A DNA stretch of 64,000 bases from Streptomyces sp. CB02414. GTDB lineage: Bacteria; Actinomycetota; Actinomycetes; Streptomycetales; Streptomycetaceae. A program made the translations under genes and the position numbers. The stretch is taken from positions 62,001 to 126,000 of the forward strand of contig NZ_LIPF01000007.1 in the NCBI RefSeq assembly GCF_001905385.1. Direction: 5' to 3'. Positions 42,501-52,364 of the stretch are shown here, in pieces (positions within the stretch are counted from its first letter, which is position 1; the number at the start of each line of letters is the position of its first letter). The notes under the pieces are model-generated. The model saw only the letters and a list, made by a program, of their open reading frames with translations, was not told the origin of the DNA and did no database searches.

Positions 42501-43048
42501 GGCGTACGGTCCTCCGCTGTCTCGGTGGCCGGGCGGCCGAAGCGGCCGTTGTGGAAGAGCAGCGGGGTGCCGGCCGCCGCCGTCCGTCCGGCGGCCAGGA
42601 CGCGGCCGACGAAGATGGTGTGGTCGCCGCCGTCGTACAGCCGTTCCTTGACGCATTCGAGGTGCGCCAGGGCGCCGGCGATCAGCGGGGTGCCGGTGGC
42701 GGCGCCGGCCAGCCAGTCGACGGTCTCGAACTGGCCGCGTCCGGCGGGCCGGGAGGAGTTGGCGAAGTGGCGGGCCGCGGCCTCCTGGTCCGCCGCCAGC
42801 ACCGAGACCGAGAAGGTTGCGGCGTGCGCGAGGCTGCGGTGCATGACCGCGTCGCGCCCGACACAGACCAGGACCAGGGGCGGGTCGAGGGAGACCGCGG
42901 TGAACGAGTTCGCCGTCATGCCGCGGCAGTCCTCGCCGCCCACGGTCACCACGGTGACTCCGGTGGCGAAGGTCCCGAAGGTGCGGCGCAGCTGCTTGCC
43001 GTCCTCGATGTCGACGAGCTCCGCGGGCGGAGCGGCCAGGACGCTCAT
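42497..43048 (-). CDS. Flavin reductase (SgcE6-like)
   Basis: A 183-residue HpaC-type NAD(P)H:flavin oxidoreductase. FGTFATGVTVVTV and MTANSFTAVSLDPPLVLVCV are the family's signature strands, and HNGRFGR is near the end. It would supply FADH2 to the two-component hydroxylases of the cluster: the HpaB-type enzyme at 4.7 kb and perhaps both acyl-CoA-dehydrogenase-fold enzymes. SgcE6 does this for SgcC. Four-base overlaps at both ends show tight coupling. Confidence 0.9.
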   Translation of the reverse strand: MSVLAAPPAELVDIEDGKQLRRTFGTFATGVTVVTVGGEDCRGMTANSFTAVSLDPPLVLVCVGRDAVMHRSLAHAATFSVSVLAADQEAAARHFANSSRPAGRGQFETVDWLAGAATGTPLIAGALAHLECVKERLYDGGDHTIFVGRVLAAGRTAAAGTPLLFHNGRFGRPATETAEDRTP

Positions 43049-43497
43049 GACCGCCTCCCGGCCGGTGTCCCGTCGTGCGGCACGAGCTGCCGCTCGTGGG
43101 CCGGTGCGAGGGTGGCCGGGGGTGTGCCCATGGTGGCGCCGGCCCCCGGCTGCCCGTAGGCGATGCGCTGGCTGCCCCGGGCCACCAGCTCGTCGCCGCC
43201 TGCGGGCAGGCTCCTGACGTGCTCGAAGGTGAACTCCAGTTCGTCGGGCCGCAGCTGCCGGGAGTGCACACGGATCGTCAGCTCGTCGCCGGGCGTGATC
43301 GCGGTGTACAGCTCGCAGTCCGTCTCCAGGGTCACGGGGTCGGCCATGGCGGGGCTGGTGGCGGCGCCGAGTCGCTGGACGAGGTGCAGGTCCCGGGAGT
43401 GCTCCTGCCGGATCAGACAGCTCAGGTAGGCGTCGTCGACGGCACCGTCCGGCTCGGCGGCACCGGCCGTGTAGGTGTGGGCGGAGGTGTCAGGCAC
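43045..43497 (-). CDS. Degenerate enediyne thioesterase paralogue
   Basis: A 150-residue protein alignable with the thioesterase at 36 kb. Residues ~55-110 (TLETDCELYTAITPGDELTI, then LEFTFEHVRS and LVARGSQRIAYG) match it strand by strand. The N-terminal catalytic region does not: where the true enzyme has NVYYVNYLRWQGRCRE this one has DDAYLSCLIRQEHSRD, losing the catalytic Asn-containing motif. It may be non-catalytic, an accessory or structural partner. GTG 43497 overlaps the end of pksE by eight bases, in the position normally held by the real thioesterase. Confidence 0.7.
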   Translation of the reverse strand: MPDTSAHTYTAGAAEPDGAVDDAYLSCLIRQEHSRDLHLVQRLGAATSPAMADPVTLETDCELYTAITPGDELTIRVHSRQLRPDELEFTFEHVRSLPAGGDELVARGSQRIAYGQPGAGATMGTPPATLAPAHERQLVPHDGTPAGRRS

Positions 43498-46400
43498 GGT
43501 GGATCCCTTCGTTGCTGGGCGGTGTGCTGTCTGTGAGTACGGCGAGGACGACGGGTTCCAGGGCGGTGCGCAGCGTGGTGACGAAGGTGGCGACGGTGAG
43601 GTCCCCGCAGGTGAAGGACACCCAGTTGGTGCGGGTGTGCGGGGTGAGGGCGAGCGGGACCTGGGCCAGGTGTCCGGCCTTGCGCAGGCATTCCGCGGCG
43701 CTCCACACCCGGGTGGCGGCCGTGTCGGGGGTCTCGCCGGTCTCCTTGGCGACGAGCGCCGCGAGTGGTGCGTACTCGCCGAGGAGTGACTGCCACTCGT
43801 TGTCCGGGCGGATGCTGACCGGCTCGATGTCGCAGGCCACGGTCGCGTCGGAGAGCGTGGCGAGGGTCAGTCCCATGCCGTGGGCGGCGGAGACCTGCAG
43901 GCCGCCGTCGATCTGTGGGCGCCCGTCGGGCCGGTAGCGGAGGTCGGCGTGGGCGCCGAGGGCGCGTTGCACGGCGGCCGCGGTGGCCGCCCGGCGGGCC
44001 GCCACACTGCCCGGTTCTGTGCCGGTGTCCTGCCGGTCGGGTTCGACCGCGACGGCGATGCGCCGGCCGAGCATGTCCTCCAGGGTCCGTTCCAGGTAGG
44101 AGCCGAGCAGCGGCGGCGCCCAGGGGCCGGAGCCGTCGGTCTTGCCGACGGCGTGCAGGGTCAGTCCGTCCCAGCGTTCCACCACGGTTCCCTCGCGGTC
44201 CCGTACGGCGATGTCGTAGACGTACGTGTCGCCGTCCCGGGAGCGTTCGGTGGCGCAGTAGCGCAGCTCCTGCGGGTCCTGTGGGAGTTCGGTGCCGGCG
44301 CCCATCGGCTGCAGCCGTTCGATGGCGGACGGCAGCAGCGTGGCGTCGGGGACGCAGACCTGGTTGCCGTGCATCAGGGCGTCGCGCATCCCGGGGTCGG
44401 CGAGCAGCAGTGTGGGCGGCAGGAAGCCGGCGAACCAGCCGGTGGGCGCGGCGACCGCCACGTCGGCGTCGACGTCGCGGGCGGCGGCCCGGTGGAAGCG
44501 GCGCAGCCGCTGGAAGCGTCCGCCCTGGAACAGCACGCTGCCGTACAGGTCGGCCGCCGGGTCGAGGGCGACCGGGGTGGTGTCGGGGGCGGCCTGTTCG
44601 GGTGCTCCGGCGGGCACGGGCGTGTCCGTGTAGACCAGGCGGGCCCGGAAGTGCTCGGCGGTGAAGCCCGTGTCCTGGGCGTGGATGGCCACGTCGACGG
44701 TGTCGATGCCGGTCACGGTGGCGGCGATGCGGATCCGGGCGGCGCCGCCGGGCGGCACCACGATGGGCCGCTGGAACTGCACCCGTTCGAAGGCGGGGGT
44801 GCCTTCCCAGCCGGTGGCCGCGTACGCCACCTGGGCCATGGCCTCCAGGCCGAGCACGGCGGGCATCAGCAGGTTGCCGTCCATCAGGTGGTCGGCGAGA
44901 TAGGGGTCGGTGCCCGCGTTCAGCTCGACCTCGGTGACCAGTTCGACGCCGTGGTAGCGGATCAGGGGGGTGCCGGTGAAGCGCAGCAGCGGCAGCGGGG
45001 GCAGGTCGCGGCGGACCGTGCCGATGCCCTCGGTGCGGCCGCTGACGACTGTGACGACGGGCGCGTCCGGGTCTGTGATGAGGCGGAGCAGGAGCTCCAC
45101 TCCCTGGTCGGGCGAGATGGGGGTGATGCCCTGGCGGGACAGGGTCTCGACGACGGACAGCTTCTCGCCCATGCCGACACCGGACCAGACCGACCACTCC
45201 AGGCAGCGGGCCCGGCAGCCGGGGTGGGTGCGGGCCACTTCTTCGGTGAGGTCGGCGAGCCATTCGTTGGCTGTGGCGTAGTGTGCCTCGCCCTGCAGTC
45301 CGGAGCGTCCGATGATGCTGCCGAAGGTGACGAGCAGCTTGAGGTGTTCTGGTCCGACGGCGTCGAGGACCGTGCGCAGGCCGTCGACCTTGGGGGCGAA
45401 GGTCGACTCGATGTCCGCCTGTGTGAGCCCGCCGAGGGGGCCGGGTTCGTTGCGCCCGGCGCCGTGCAGCAGCGCGGTGACCGGGCCGAGCCGGCCGGTG
45501 AGTTCGCCGACCGCGGCCCGGACCTGCTGCGCGTCGGTGACGTCGGCGCGGGCGTAGTGGAGCCTCACGCCCCCATCGGCCATCCGGGCCAGGTTGGCGG
45601 CGAGTTCGGTGTCGGTGTCCGGGTCGGAGCGGCCCAGGACGGCGAGGGCGGCGCCGGTCTCCCGGGCCACGGCCAGGGCGCACTCGGCGGAGATGCCCTT
45701 GCCGCCGCCGGTCACCAGGAGGACGTCCGCGGTGCCGATCGGCCGTTCTGTGCGGGCGGCCCGGGCCGGCAGGGCGGTCAGGGTCGGTACGCGGCGGGTG
45801 CCGTCGGTGTCGTAGTGCGCCTCGCAGAACCGGGTGCTGCCGGTGACGGCGGCGACCTCGGCGAGCACGCGTGTCACCGTCTGTTCGGCGCTGTCGGCGG
45901 TCAGCGGGGTCTGGACGAGGGTGGTGCGCAGGCCCGGCTGTTCCAGGTGCAGGGTCTTGGCGAGACCGGCGGCGCCGCGGCCGGACTGCACCAGGACGAA
46001 CCGCAGGTTGGGTGTGGCACCGGCGGCGGCCAGGGCGGCTTTGGCGCCGTTCAGCGCGTACTCCACCTCTTGGGGCGGGCAGGCGTCGGACAGGCAGACC
46101 AGGACGCCGGGGCCCAGGGCGGACTGCCGCAGGGCGGTGGCCAGCCGGTCCGCCACCGGGTGGCCGTCGGGGGCGAACAGCTGCCAGTCGCTGGCGCCTT
46201 CGGCGGCGGCCGGCGCGTCGGGCAGCGCGCGTTCCTGCGGTGCGACGGAGAAGGCGCGGGCCCAGGGTGCGGAACCGGCCACCACGGGGGCGGCCTCGTC
46301 CGCGCCGCCGGTGCCGGCGAGGGACTCCAGGGCCTCGGCGATGTCGCCCACCGTCGCGGTCGCGAAGTGGGTCGGCATCCGGGTGGCGGGGATGCCGAGG

Positions 46401-49378
46401 CGGGTGGCGGCCTGGTTGACGATCTGTCCGACGGTGATCGAGCTCAGGTGCAGTCCGTCGAGGAGGCTGCTGTGCGCGTCCACCAGCTCCACGGGCAGTT
46501 CGGCGCGTTCGGCCACGAGGGCGAGGAGCACGTCGAGTGCCGAGTCCCCGGCGCGCGAGGCGGTGGTCGCCGCTCCTTCGGTGCCGGCGGTGGTGCCGGT
46601 GGTGGTGTCGGTGGTGGTGTCGGTGGGCCGGGCCTTGAGGGCGGGCGGGTCGTGCTGCGGTGCCTGCTCGCAGGGGCTGGCCAGGAAGCTGAGTTCGGCG
46701 CCGATGGTCAGCGGGCGGGTCAGCCGGTCGCGGAAGAGCCGCTCGTGGATCACGGGTGCGCCCAGCACCCAGGCCGCCGCGACGACCTGCAGGAGGGAGC
46801 GCAGGGATTCGTCGTCGGTGTTCAGGGTCAGCGCGGGGACGTCGGTGGAGGCGGCCGTGAGGCTGCTCAGCACCCGGCCGGGGCCGACCTCGACGAACAG
46901 GTCGGCGTCGTCGGCCGCGGTGGTCACCGCCTGGGTGAACAGCACCGGTTGGGTGATCTGGTCCCGCAGCAGCCCGGCGAGGTCGGTCCGCCCGGTCAGT
47001 TCGGCGCCGGTGACGGTGGAGACGACCCGGCGCTCCGGGCCCGCGAACGCGGTTTCGGACAGCCAGCGGCCGAACGCGTCGGCGGCGGGCGCGACCAGCG
47101 GGGAGTGGAAGGCGTGCGACACCGCGAGGCGGGTGCAGGCGGTGCCGGCCCGCGCGGCCCGCTCGGCGAGCGTGTCGACGGCGTCGGCCGGTCCGGCGAC
47201 GACGGTCTGCTCGGGCCCGTTGTACCCGGCCACGACGACCGGCAGTCCGGCCGTCAGTTCCTGGACGGCCGCCGGTGCGGCGCCGAGCGAGGCCATGGTG
47301 CCGCAGGCGCTGTGTTCGGCCATGGCCCGGCCCCGGATCTTGGCGGCGTCGAGCAGCACCTGGCCGTCCATTGCTCCGGCCCAGTGCAGGGCGGCGAGTT
47401 CGCCGAGGCTGTGGCCGACGGCGACGTCGGCCTCGATGCCCAGGGCGTCCAGGGCCCGCAGGCCGGCCAGCGAGCCGGTGGCGATGCGGGGCTGGGCGAC
47501 CTCGGTGGCGGTGGTGTCCCCGTCGGTGGGCAGTCCGGCGCCGGCGTAGACGTCCGCCGCTTCGGGGAAGCGGCGGGCCAGGGCGCCCCCGGAGGTGCCC
47601 GTGCCCGAGCCCTGGCCGGGGAAGAGGAAGCCGATCCGGCTGTTCTCACCGGTTCGGCCGAAAAACGTGCGGCCTCCGTCGACGGCCCGGAAGCCGTCGT
47701 CGGGCCCGCGTGCGTCGAGGGCCTCGACGAGCCCGCGCAGCTGCTGTCCGGCGTCCTGCGGGGAGGTGACGACCGCGGCCGCCCGCCAGGGCTGGTCGAG
47801 GAGGTCGCGCTGGAGTGTCGCGGCGAGGTCCCCGATCTGCGCGTACGACAGCTGGGTGGTGTAGTCGGCCGCCTGGACGAGGCGTTCGCGCAGTTCGCCG
47901 GGGGACTGCGCGTCGAACATGAGGAGTTCGCTGTCCTGCAGGGAGCCGGCCAGGGTGAGGGCGCGGCGGCTGGGGGCCTTGTGCGGCGGGGCGGCGGTCT
48001 TGTCGAGGACGACGTGGGTGTTGATCCCGCCGAATCCCATGGAGGTGACGCCCGCGCGCAGCGGCAGCCCGTGCGGCCAGGCCTCGGCCCGGCGCAGCAC
48101 CCGCAGCGGTGCCTTGTCGGCGGTCAGCAGGTCGTGCGGGTCGACGCAGCCGAGCGCGGGCGGCAGCATCCGGGTGTGCAGCGCCATGGCCGCCTTGATG
48201 AGTCCGGCGATGCCGGCCGCGGCTTTGGTGTGTCCGATCATGCCCTTGATGGAGCTGATGACCGCGGGGGTGTCGGCGCCGGCCGCGGTGCGGGACTCTG
48301 ACAGCGCGGTCAGTTCGGTCAGGTCGCCGACGGCGGTGCCGGTGCCGTGGCCTTCGAAGAGGGGTACGGATTCGATGCCGAAGCCGGCGTGTTCGTAGGC
48401 GCGGTCGAGGGCCTGGCGGTAGCCGCTGGCCTCGGGGCGGGTGATGCCGCCCTGGCCGTCGGAGGAGATGCCCCAGCCGGGGATGCTCGCGTAGATGCGG
48501 TGCCCGGCGGCGAGTGCGTCCTCCTCCCGCATGAGGACGATCATGCCGCAGCCCTCGCCGGGCCAGAAGCCGTTGGAGTGGCGGTCGTACAGCCGCATCT
48601 CGCTCGTGGACAGGGCGCCCGTCTTCGCGAACCCGATGATCTCGAAGGGGTCGATGGACAGGTCGACGCCGCCGGCGACCGCCACGTCGACGGTGCCGCT
48701 GAGCAGTGCGGACCCGGCGGTGGTCACGGCCAGCAGCGACGAGGAGCAGGCTCCGTCCACGCTGTAGCCGCCGCCGTTGAAGTCGAAGTGGTTGCAGATG
48801 CGGCCGGCGATGGTGTTGGACAGGCCGCCCGCCAGGGTGTCCTCGTCGACGGGCGGGAAGGGCTTCTTGTACTCCTCCTCCATCCCGGCGGCGAACTCCG
48901 CGACGCGCTCGTCCTGCCAGCCCATGCCCTTGAGGGCCTCGGTCAGGACCCGGCGCACGTAGGGCCAGCGCTGCCGCATCACGTTGGCGCGGGAGAACTC
49001 CCCGGTGAGGGTGTTCCCGATGACCACGCCGGTGGTCTGCCGCGGCAGGCCGTGGCCCGCCGGGAAGCCGGCGTCGGCGAGGGCCCGGCCGGCGATGTCC
49101 AGGGCGAGCCAGTGCGTGAGGTCGGTGGACCGGTAGGTGCTGCCCGCGATCTTGTGGGCGACGCGGTCGAACTCGTATCCCTCCAGGACCGCCGCGGTCC
49201 GGGCGTAGAAGCGGTCCGGTACGGCCGGGTCGGGGTCGTAGTAGTCGGCGAGGTTCATGCGTACGTCGGGCAGTCTGCGGAAGGCCCGGCGGCCCGCGAC
49301 GGCGTTCTCCCACAGCTCCTGCGGGGTCGCCGCGTCGGGGTAGCGGCAGGCCATGCCGACGATGGCTATCCTGCTCAT
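43490..49378 (-). CDS. pksE: Iterative enediyne polyketide synthase
   Basis: A 1962-residue megaenzyme with the enediyne domain order. KS ~1-450: Cys211 in YSVDGACSSS, the same number as in SgcE; His in FEGHGTGTAVGD and IGHTKAAAG. AT ~540-850: GHSLGELAALH. ACP near 950-1010: LLDGLHLSSITVGQIVN with the prosthetic-group Ser. KR ~1140-1400: LLVTGGGKGISAE. DH ~1440-1700: DHLMDGNLLMPAVLG. The C-terminal integral phosphopantetheinyl transferase contains VACDIEPVSIRPDNEW and VWSAAECLRKAG. It makes the linear polyene precursor of the warhead. ATG 49378 overlaps the upstream stop (ATGA). Confidence 0.97.
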   Translation of the reverse strand: MSRIAIVGMACRYPDAATPQELWENAVAGRRAFRRLPDVRMNLADYYDPDPAVPDRFYARTAAVLEGYEFDRVAHKIAGSTYRSTDLTHWLALDIAGRALADAGFPAGHGLPRQTTGVVIGNTLTGEFSRANVMRQRWPYVRRVLTEALKGMGWQDERVAEFAAGMEEEYKKPFPPVDEDTLAGGLSNTIAGRICNHFDFNGGGYSVDGACSSSLLAVTTAGSALLSGTVDVAVAGGVDLSIDPFEIIGFAKTGALSTSEMRLYDRHSNGFWPGEGCGMIVLMREEDALAAGHRIYASIPGWGISSDGQGGITRPEASGYRQALDRAYEHAGFGIESVPLFEGHGTGTAVGDLTELTALSESRTAAGADTPAVISSIKGMIGHTKAAAGIAGLIKAAMALHTRMLPPALGCVDPHDLLTADKAPLRVLRRAEAWPHGLPLRAGVTSMGFGGINTHVVLDKTAAPPHKAPSRRALTLAGSLQDSELLMFDAQSPGELRERLVQAADYTTQLSYAQIGDLAATLQRDLLDQPWRAAAVVTSPQDAGQQLRGLVEALDARGPDDGFRAVDGGRTFFGRTGENSRIGFLFPGQGSGTGTSGGALARRFPEAADVYAGAGLPTDGDTTATEVAQPRIATGSLAGLRALDALGIEADVAVGHSLGELAALHWAGAMDGQVLLDAAKIRGRAMAEHSACGTMASLGAAPAAVQELTAGLPVVVAGYNGPEQTVVAGPADAVDTLAERAARAGTACTRLAVSHAFHSPLVAPAADAFGRWLSETAFAGPERRVVSTVTGAELTGRTDLAGLLRDQITQPVLFTQAVTTAADDADLFVEVGPGRVLSSLTAASTDVPALTLNTDDESLRSLLQVVAAAWVLGAPVIHERLFRDRLTRPLTIGAELSFLASPCEQAPQHDPPALKARPTDTTTDTTTGTTAGTEGAATTASRAGDSALDVLLALVAERAELPVELVDAHSSLLDGLHLSSITVGQIVNQAATRLGIPATRMPTHFATATVGDIAEALESLAGTGGADEAAPVVAGSAPWARAFSVAPQERALPDAPAAAEGASDWQLFAPDGHPVADRLATALRQSALGPGVLVCLSDACPPQEVEYALNGAKAALAAAGATPNLRFVLVQSGRGAAGLAKTLHLEQPGLRTTLVQTPLTADSAEQTVTRVLAEVAAVTGSTRFCEAHYDTDGTRRVPTLTALPARAARTERPIGTADVLLVTGGGKGISAECALAVARETGAALAVLGRSDPDTDTELAANLARMADGGVRLHYARADVTDAQQVRAAVGELTGRLGPVTALLHGAGRNEPGPLGGLTQADIESTFAPKVDGLRTVLDAVGPEHLKLLVTFGSIIGRSGLQGEAHYATANEWLADLTEEVARTHPGCRARCLEWSVWSGVGMGEKLSVVETLSRQGITPISPDQGVELLLRLITDPDAPVVTVVSGRTEGIGTVRRDLPPLPLLRFTGTPLIRYHGVELVTEVELNAGTDPYLADHLMDGNLLMPAVLGLEAMAQVAYAATGWEGTPAFERVQFQRPIVVPPGGAARIRIAATVTGIDTVDVAIHAQDTGFTAEHFRARLVYTDTPVPAGAPEQAAPDTTPVALDPAADLYGSVLFQGGRFQRLRRFHRAAARDVDADVAVAAPTGWFAGFLPPTLLLADPGMRDALMHGNQVCVPDATLLPSAIERLQPMGAGTELPQDPQELRYCATERSRDGDTYVYDIAVRDREGTVVERWDGLTLHAVGKTDGSGPWAPPLLGSYLERTLEDMLGRRIAVAVEPDRQDTGTEPGSVAARRAATAAAVQRALGAHADLRYRPDGRPQIDGGLQVSAAHGMGLTLATLSDATVACDIEPVSIRPDNEWQSLLGEYAPLAALVAKETGETPDTAATRVWSAAECLRKAGHLAQVPLALTPHTRTNWVSFTCGDLTVATFVTTLRTALEPVVLAVLTDSTPPSNEGIHRA

Positions 49379-50403
49379 GCGGACACCGTCTCCTTCTGTC
49401 CGCCCGGAGCGGTTCCGTTGACCGGCCGGGCGCCCAGCAGGGTGGTGAGGGACTCCTGCGCGGGGGCCGGCGGTGCCGCCGCTTCGGTGCGCTTGCCCAG
49501 GCGGTCGAGCCACCACAGGTAGCCGCCGCGGATCAGGCAGACCAGCGCGGTGGCGAAGAACAGGCCGTAGGCGATGTGCAGCGCGGTGAGCAGCCCGTAC
49601 ATACCGGCGACACCGCCGCCGAAGGCGATCTGCTGGAGGCGTCCGGACGGGGACGTGCCCGGGTCGGTGATCATGTAGTTGGTGAACAGGACGAAGGCCG
49701 TGCCGGTCATCATGCCGAGGCCCGAGGGGATGGAGGTGCCGAAGAGCAGGCCGCGGACGACGGCCTGCAGCGCGAATCCGCCGACCCAGGCCGCGATCAG
49801 CCACATGCGGCCGGTGAGTTTGGCGTTGAGCATGGTGCCGAGCACGATGATGATGCCCGGGAGCACCCAGTCGGCGGGGCCGTACAGGTACTCGGTGAAG
49901 TGGTAGGGCGGGGCGATGCTGGCCCAGGGGAAGAGCAGCAGGATGACGGCGATGCCGAAGTTCGACGGGTTCATGTAGTGCCGCATCCGGCCGCGCAGCG
50001 GGGCGCGCAGCACCCACTTGGTGCCGACGGCGACGATGACGCCGAACACCATGACCCAGACCCGGTCGTTGACGTAGGTCAGCATGTTCACGGCCAGGGC
50101 GGTGATGTGGGAGGGGAGCAGGAAGTCCATCACTGTGCGGGGGCCGCCGCCGAGGTAGCGGGCCCGGCGTCCTTCGACCCGGGCGCTGATCGCCTCCAGC
50201 CCGGTCTCCACCGCGTAGGCGGCGGCGAGGGCGATGAAGGGCCAGGTCCACGGCTGTTCGAAGCCGAGCACGGTGTAGCCGAGGATGTTCAGTACGGAGA
50301 TCGAGAGGGCGAACCGGCGCAGCGCCTTGATGACCTTGGCATTGTGCCGGGGCGCCGCCTGTGGCGCCGCCTGCGCGGTTGTGTGCTTGTCGGACACGGT
50401 CAC
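49375..50403 (-). CDS. unbU: UnbU-type membrane protein (enediyne E5)
   Basis: A 342-residue integral membrane protein with about eight hydrophobic helices after a soluble N-terminus. Landmarks are GGGPRTVMDFLLPSHITALAV, MNPSNFGIAVILLLFPWASI and VLFTNYMITDPGTSPSGRLQ, resembling the RnfD/NqrB fold. It belongs to the five-gene set found in all enediyne clusters. Its biochemical role is not established; electron transfer or export has been suggested by the fold. GTG 50403 is chosen for the GTGA overlap with unbV; GTG 50397 is also in frame. Confidence 0.9.
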   Translation of the reverse strand: MTVSDKHTTAQAAPQAAPRHNAKVIKALRRFALSISVLNILGYTVLGFEQPWTWPFIALAAAYAVETGLEAISARVEGRRARYLGGGPRTVMDFLLPSHITALAVNMLTYVNDRVWVMVFGVIVAVGTKWVLRAPLRGRMRHYMNPSNFGIAVILLLFPWASIAPPYHFTEYLYGPADWVLPGIIIVLGTMLNAKLTGRMWLIAAWVGGFALQAVVRGLLFGTSIPSGLGMMTGTAFVLFTNYMITDPGTSPSGRLQQIAFGGGVAGMYGLLTALHIAYGLFFATALVCLIRGGYLWWLDRLGKRTEAAAPPAPAQESLTTLLGARPVNGTAPGGQKETVSA

Positions 50404-52364
50404 TTCTCCTTGGCGTCGGCGCCGAGCTGGAGCGTGTGCCAGCCAGGGCTCAGCTGAAGGTCCTGCTTGCGTACCTGGCCGTTGCGGTCCCGCCAGACGA
50501 GGTCGACCCGCACGGGAGTGTCGGTCTGCCGGCCCAGGCCGATGTGCACGTCGCTGCTGCGCCGCCCGGAGTGGCCGCCGCCGCCGTCGACCCGGCCGAG
50601 GCGGGTGCTGCCGTCGGGCAGTGTCACCGTCGCCTGGGCGCCGATCACCGGGGAGCCCGCCTGGTCGACGAGCTTCAGCCCGAGGTGGTCGCCGGGCTTC
50701 GCGGTGGTGTTCTGGTAGAAGACCGGCTCGCCCCACTGGCGGGCGACCGCCATGTCGAGGCGTCCGTCGCCGTCGGCGTCACCGGTGGCGATGCCCCGGG
50801 TGGGCACGGGCACGGCCATGCCGAGTTCCTGGGCGAGGTTTTCGTAGCCGCCGTCGCCGGCCTTGCTGAAGAAGCGCAGGGTCTGGTTGCCGGCGAGGTC
50901 GTCGCCCTCGCGGACGTTCGGCCACCACATCGGGTCGGCGACGAGGGCGTCGTTGGAGGTCGCCAGTTCCTGCAGCTGGGGCCAGCGGTTGGTCTTGCCC
51001 TTGACGAAGCCGTTGGCCTGGACGATCTCGACGTCGCCGTTGTTGTCGAAGTCGCCGGTCTTCACGTCCCAGCCCCAGCCGGACCAGGCCAGCCGCAGCG
51101 GCACGCTCCGGTCGGTGAAGGGGGCTTCGCCCTGGCTCATCCGGTCCTTCAGGTCCGTCTTGTCCTTGGCCTCGTTGATGAAGGCGAAGTTGGACTCCTG
51201 GATGCCGAAGGAGGTGGTGATGTTCGAGACGAAGGCGTCGTAGAGGCCGTCGTTGTCGAGGTCGGCGAAGTCGACGCCCATGCCCTTGAAGGAACTGCGG
51301 CCCATCTGCTTGGACTTGGGCACGGTTCCGCTGTGCACGGACTTGACCTCGCTGAAGCTGATCTTCCCGGGGCGGGAGGTGTTGTACAGCAGCGCCGAGG
51401 TTCCGAAGTCGTGGCCGAGGTACAGCTCGGGCAGCTGGTCACCGTCCAGGTCGTTGGCGGAGGCGGCCAGGGTCCAGCCCTGGTCGATGTCGTCGGGCAG
51501 GACGTCCTTCTGTTCCTTGAAGCCCTGCTCGGTCCAGCGGAAGAAGTGGGATCCGCCGCCGTTCTGGGCGTGCGACAGGGAGTCGTTCATGGTCACTTGG
51601 CCGTCCTTGGACGGGTCGAGGACCGGGCTGTCGGGGAAGTAGTTGCCGATGAGGATGTCGTTGTGGCCGTCGCCGTCGAAGTCGGCGACGGCGGAGGTGT
51701 TGGAGTTCCACAGGGGGCCTGTGTAGGTGTCCCCGCCGTCGCCGGGCACGAGCTCGGCCGGTTCGAAGCTGTCGGGGGTCATGGTCGTCCGGGCCTCGGT
51801 CCTCTCGCCGGCCTGCGCGGCAGCCTCGGTATCGGCCGGCGCGTTGGGCTTCGCGAGGAAGAGCACCGGGGTGCGTCCCCAGTAGTGCACGAGGAGGTCG
51901 GTCGCGCCGTCCTCGTTGAAGTCTGCGGGCGTGCAGCCCATCGGCGCCATCGTCTTGCTCTTCGGCAGCGGCGCGGGATCCAGTGCGAACGGCTCGTAGG
52001 TCGCGCTCTTGCGGCCGGGCACCGGAGCCGGTGTCACCACGACCTGGTCGATCCTGGGGTCGGTGACGCACAGGTCGTTGTCCAGCCCGTCACCGTCGAT
52101 GTCGTTCATGGCGATGCCGGCGCCGACCGAGGAGATCCAGGCGTCGATGTGCTCGAATGCCTTGTTGACCTCGCGGATCGTCTGCTGCGGATGGCCGGAC
52201 GGCATCGCGATCGACATCGGTGCGAACGAGAAGTTCTCCGCCAGTTCGCGCCGTTCGGCCGCGGAGGATTCCGGTATGTGCACGGCGTAGTAGGTGCCCA
52301 CCATGAGGGCGAGGGCAACGACGCCGGGCGCCTGTTTGGTCAGCCAGGTCCGTGGGTGGGTCAT
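50400..52364 (-). CDS. unbV: UnbV-type VCBS/ASPIC protein (enediyne E4)
   Basis: A 654-residue protein. A hydrophobic helix at residues ~13-29 suggests export or membrane anchoring. Several Asp-rich calcium-binding repeats follow (DIDGDGLDND, DFDGDGHNDI, DLDGDQLPEL, DLDNDGLYDA, DADGDGRLDM), as in FG-GAP beta-propellers. The C-terminal ~100 residues form the ASPIC/UnbV domain (KPGDHLGLKLVDQAGSPVIG). It belongs to the conserved enediyne core set; function unproven. ATG 52364 overlaps the DUF1702 gene stop. Confidence 0.92.
   Translation of the reverse strand: MTHPRTWLTKQAPGVVALALMVGTYYAVHIPESSAAERRELAENFSFAPMSIAMPSGHPQQTIREVNKAFEHIDAWISSVGAGIAMNDIDGDGLDNDLCVTDPRIDQVVVTPAPVPGRKSATYEPFALDPAPLPKSKTMAPMGCTPADFNEDGATDLLVHYWGRTPVLFLAKPNAPADTEAAAQAGERTEARTTMTPDSFEPAELVPGDGGDTYTGPLWNSNTSAVADFDGDGHNDILIGNYFPDSPVLDPSKDGQVTMNDSLSHAQNGGGSHFFRWTEQGFKEQKDVLPDDIDQGWTLAASANDLDGDQLPELYLGHDFGTSALLYNTSRPGKISFSEVKSVHSGTVPKSKQMGRSSFKGMGVDFADLDNDGLYDAFVSNITTSFGIQESNFAFINEAKDKTDLKDRMSQGEAPFTDRSVPLRLAWSGWGWDVKTGDFDNNGDVEIVQANGFVKGKTNRWPQLQELATSNDALVADPMWWPNVREGDDLAGNQTLRFFSKAGDGGYENLAQELGMAVPVPTRGIATGDADGDGRLDMAVARQWGEPVFYQNTTAKPGDHLGLKLVDQAGSPVIGAQATVTLPDGSTRLGRVDGGGGHSGRRSSDVHIGLGRQTDTPVRVDLVWRDRNGQVRKQDLQLSPGWHTLQLGADAKEK

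Noticed and set aside
43880..48301. A 1473-codon plus-strand frame opposite the PKS
   Set aside because: It is a Gly/Val/Arg-rich shadow of the PKS coding frame with no independent evidence.
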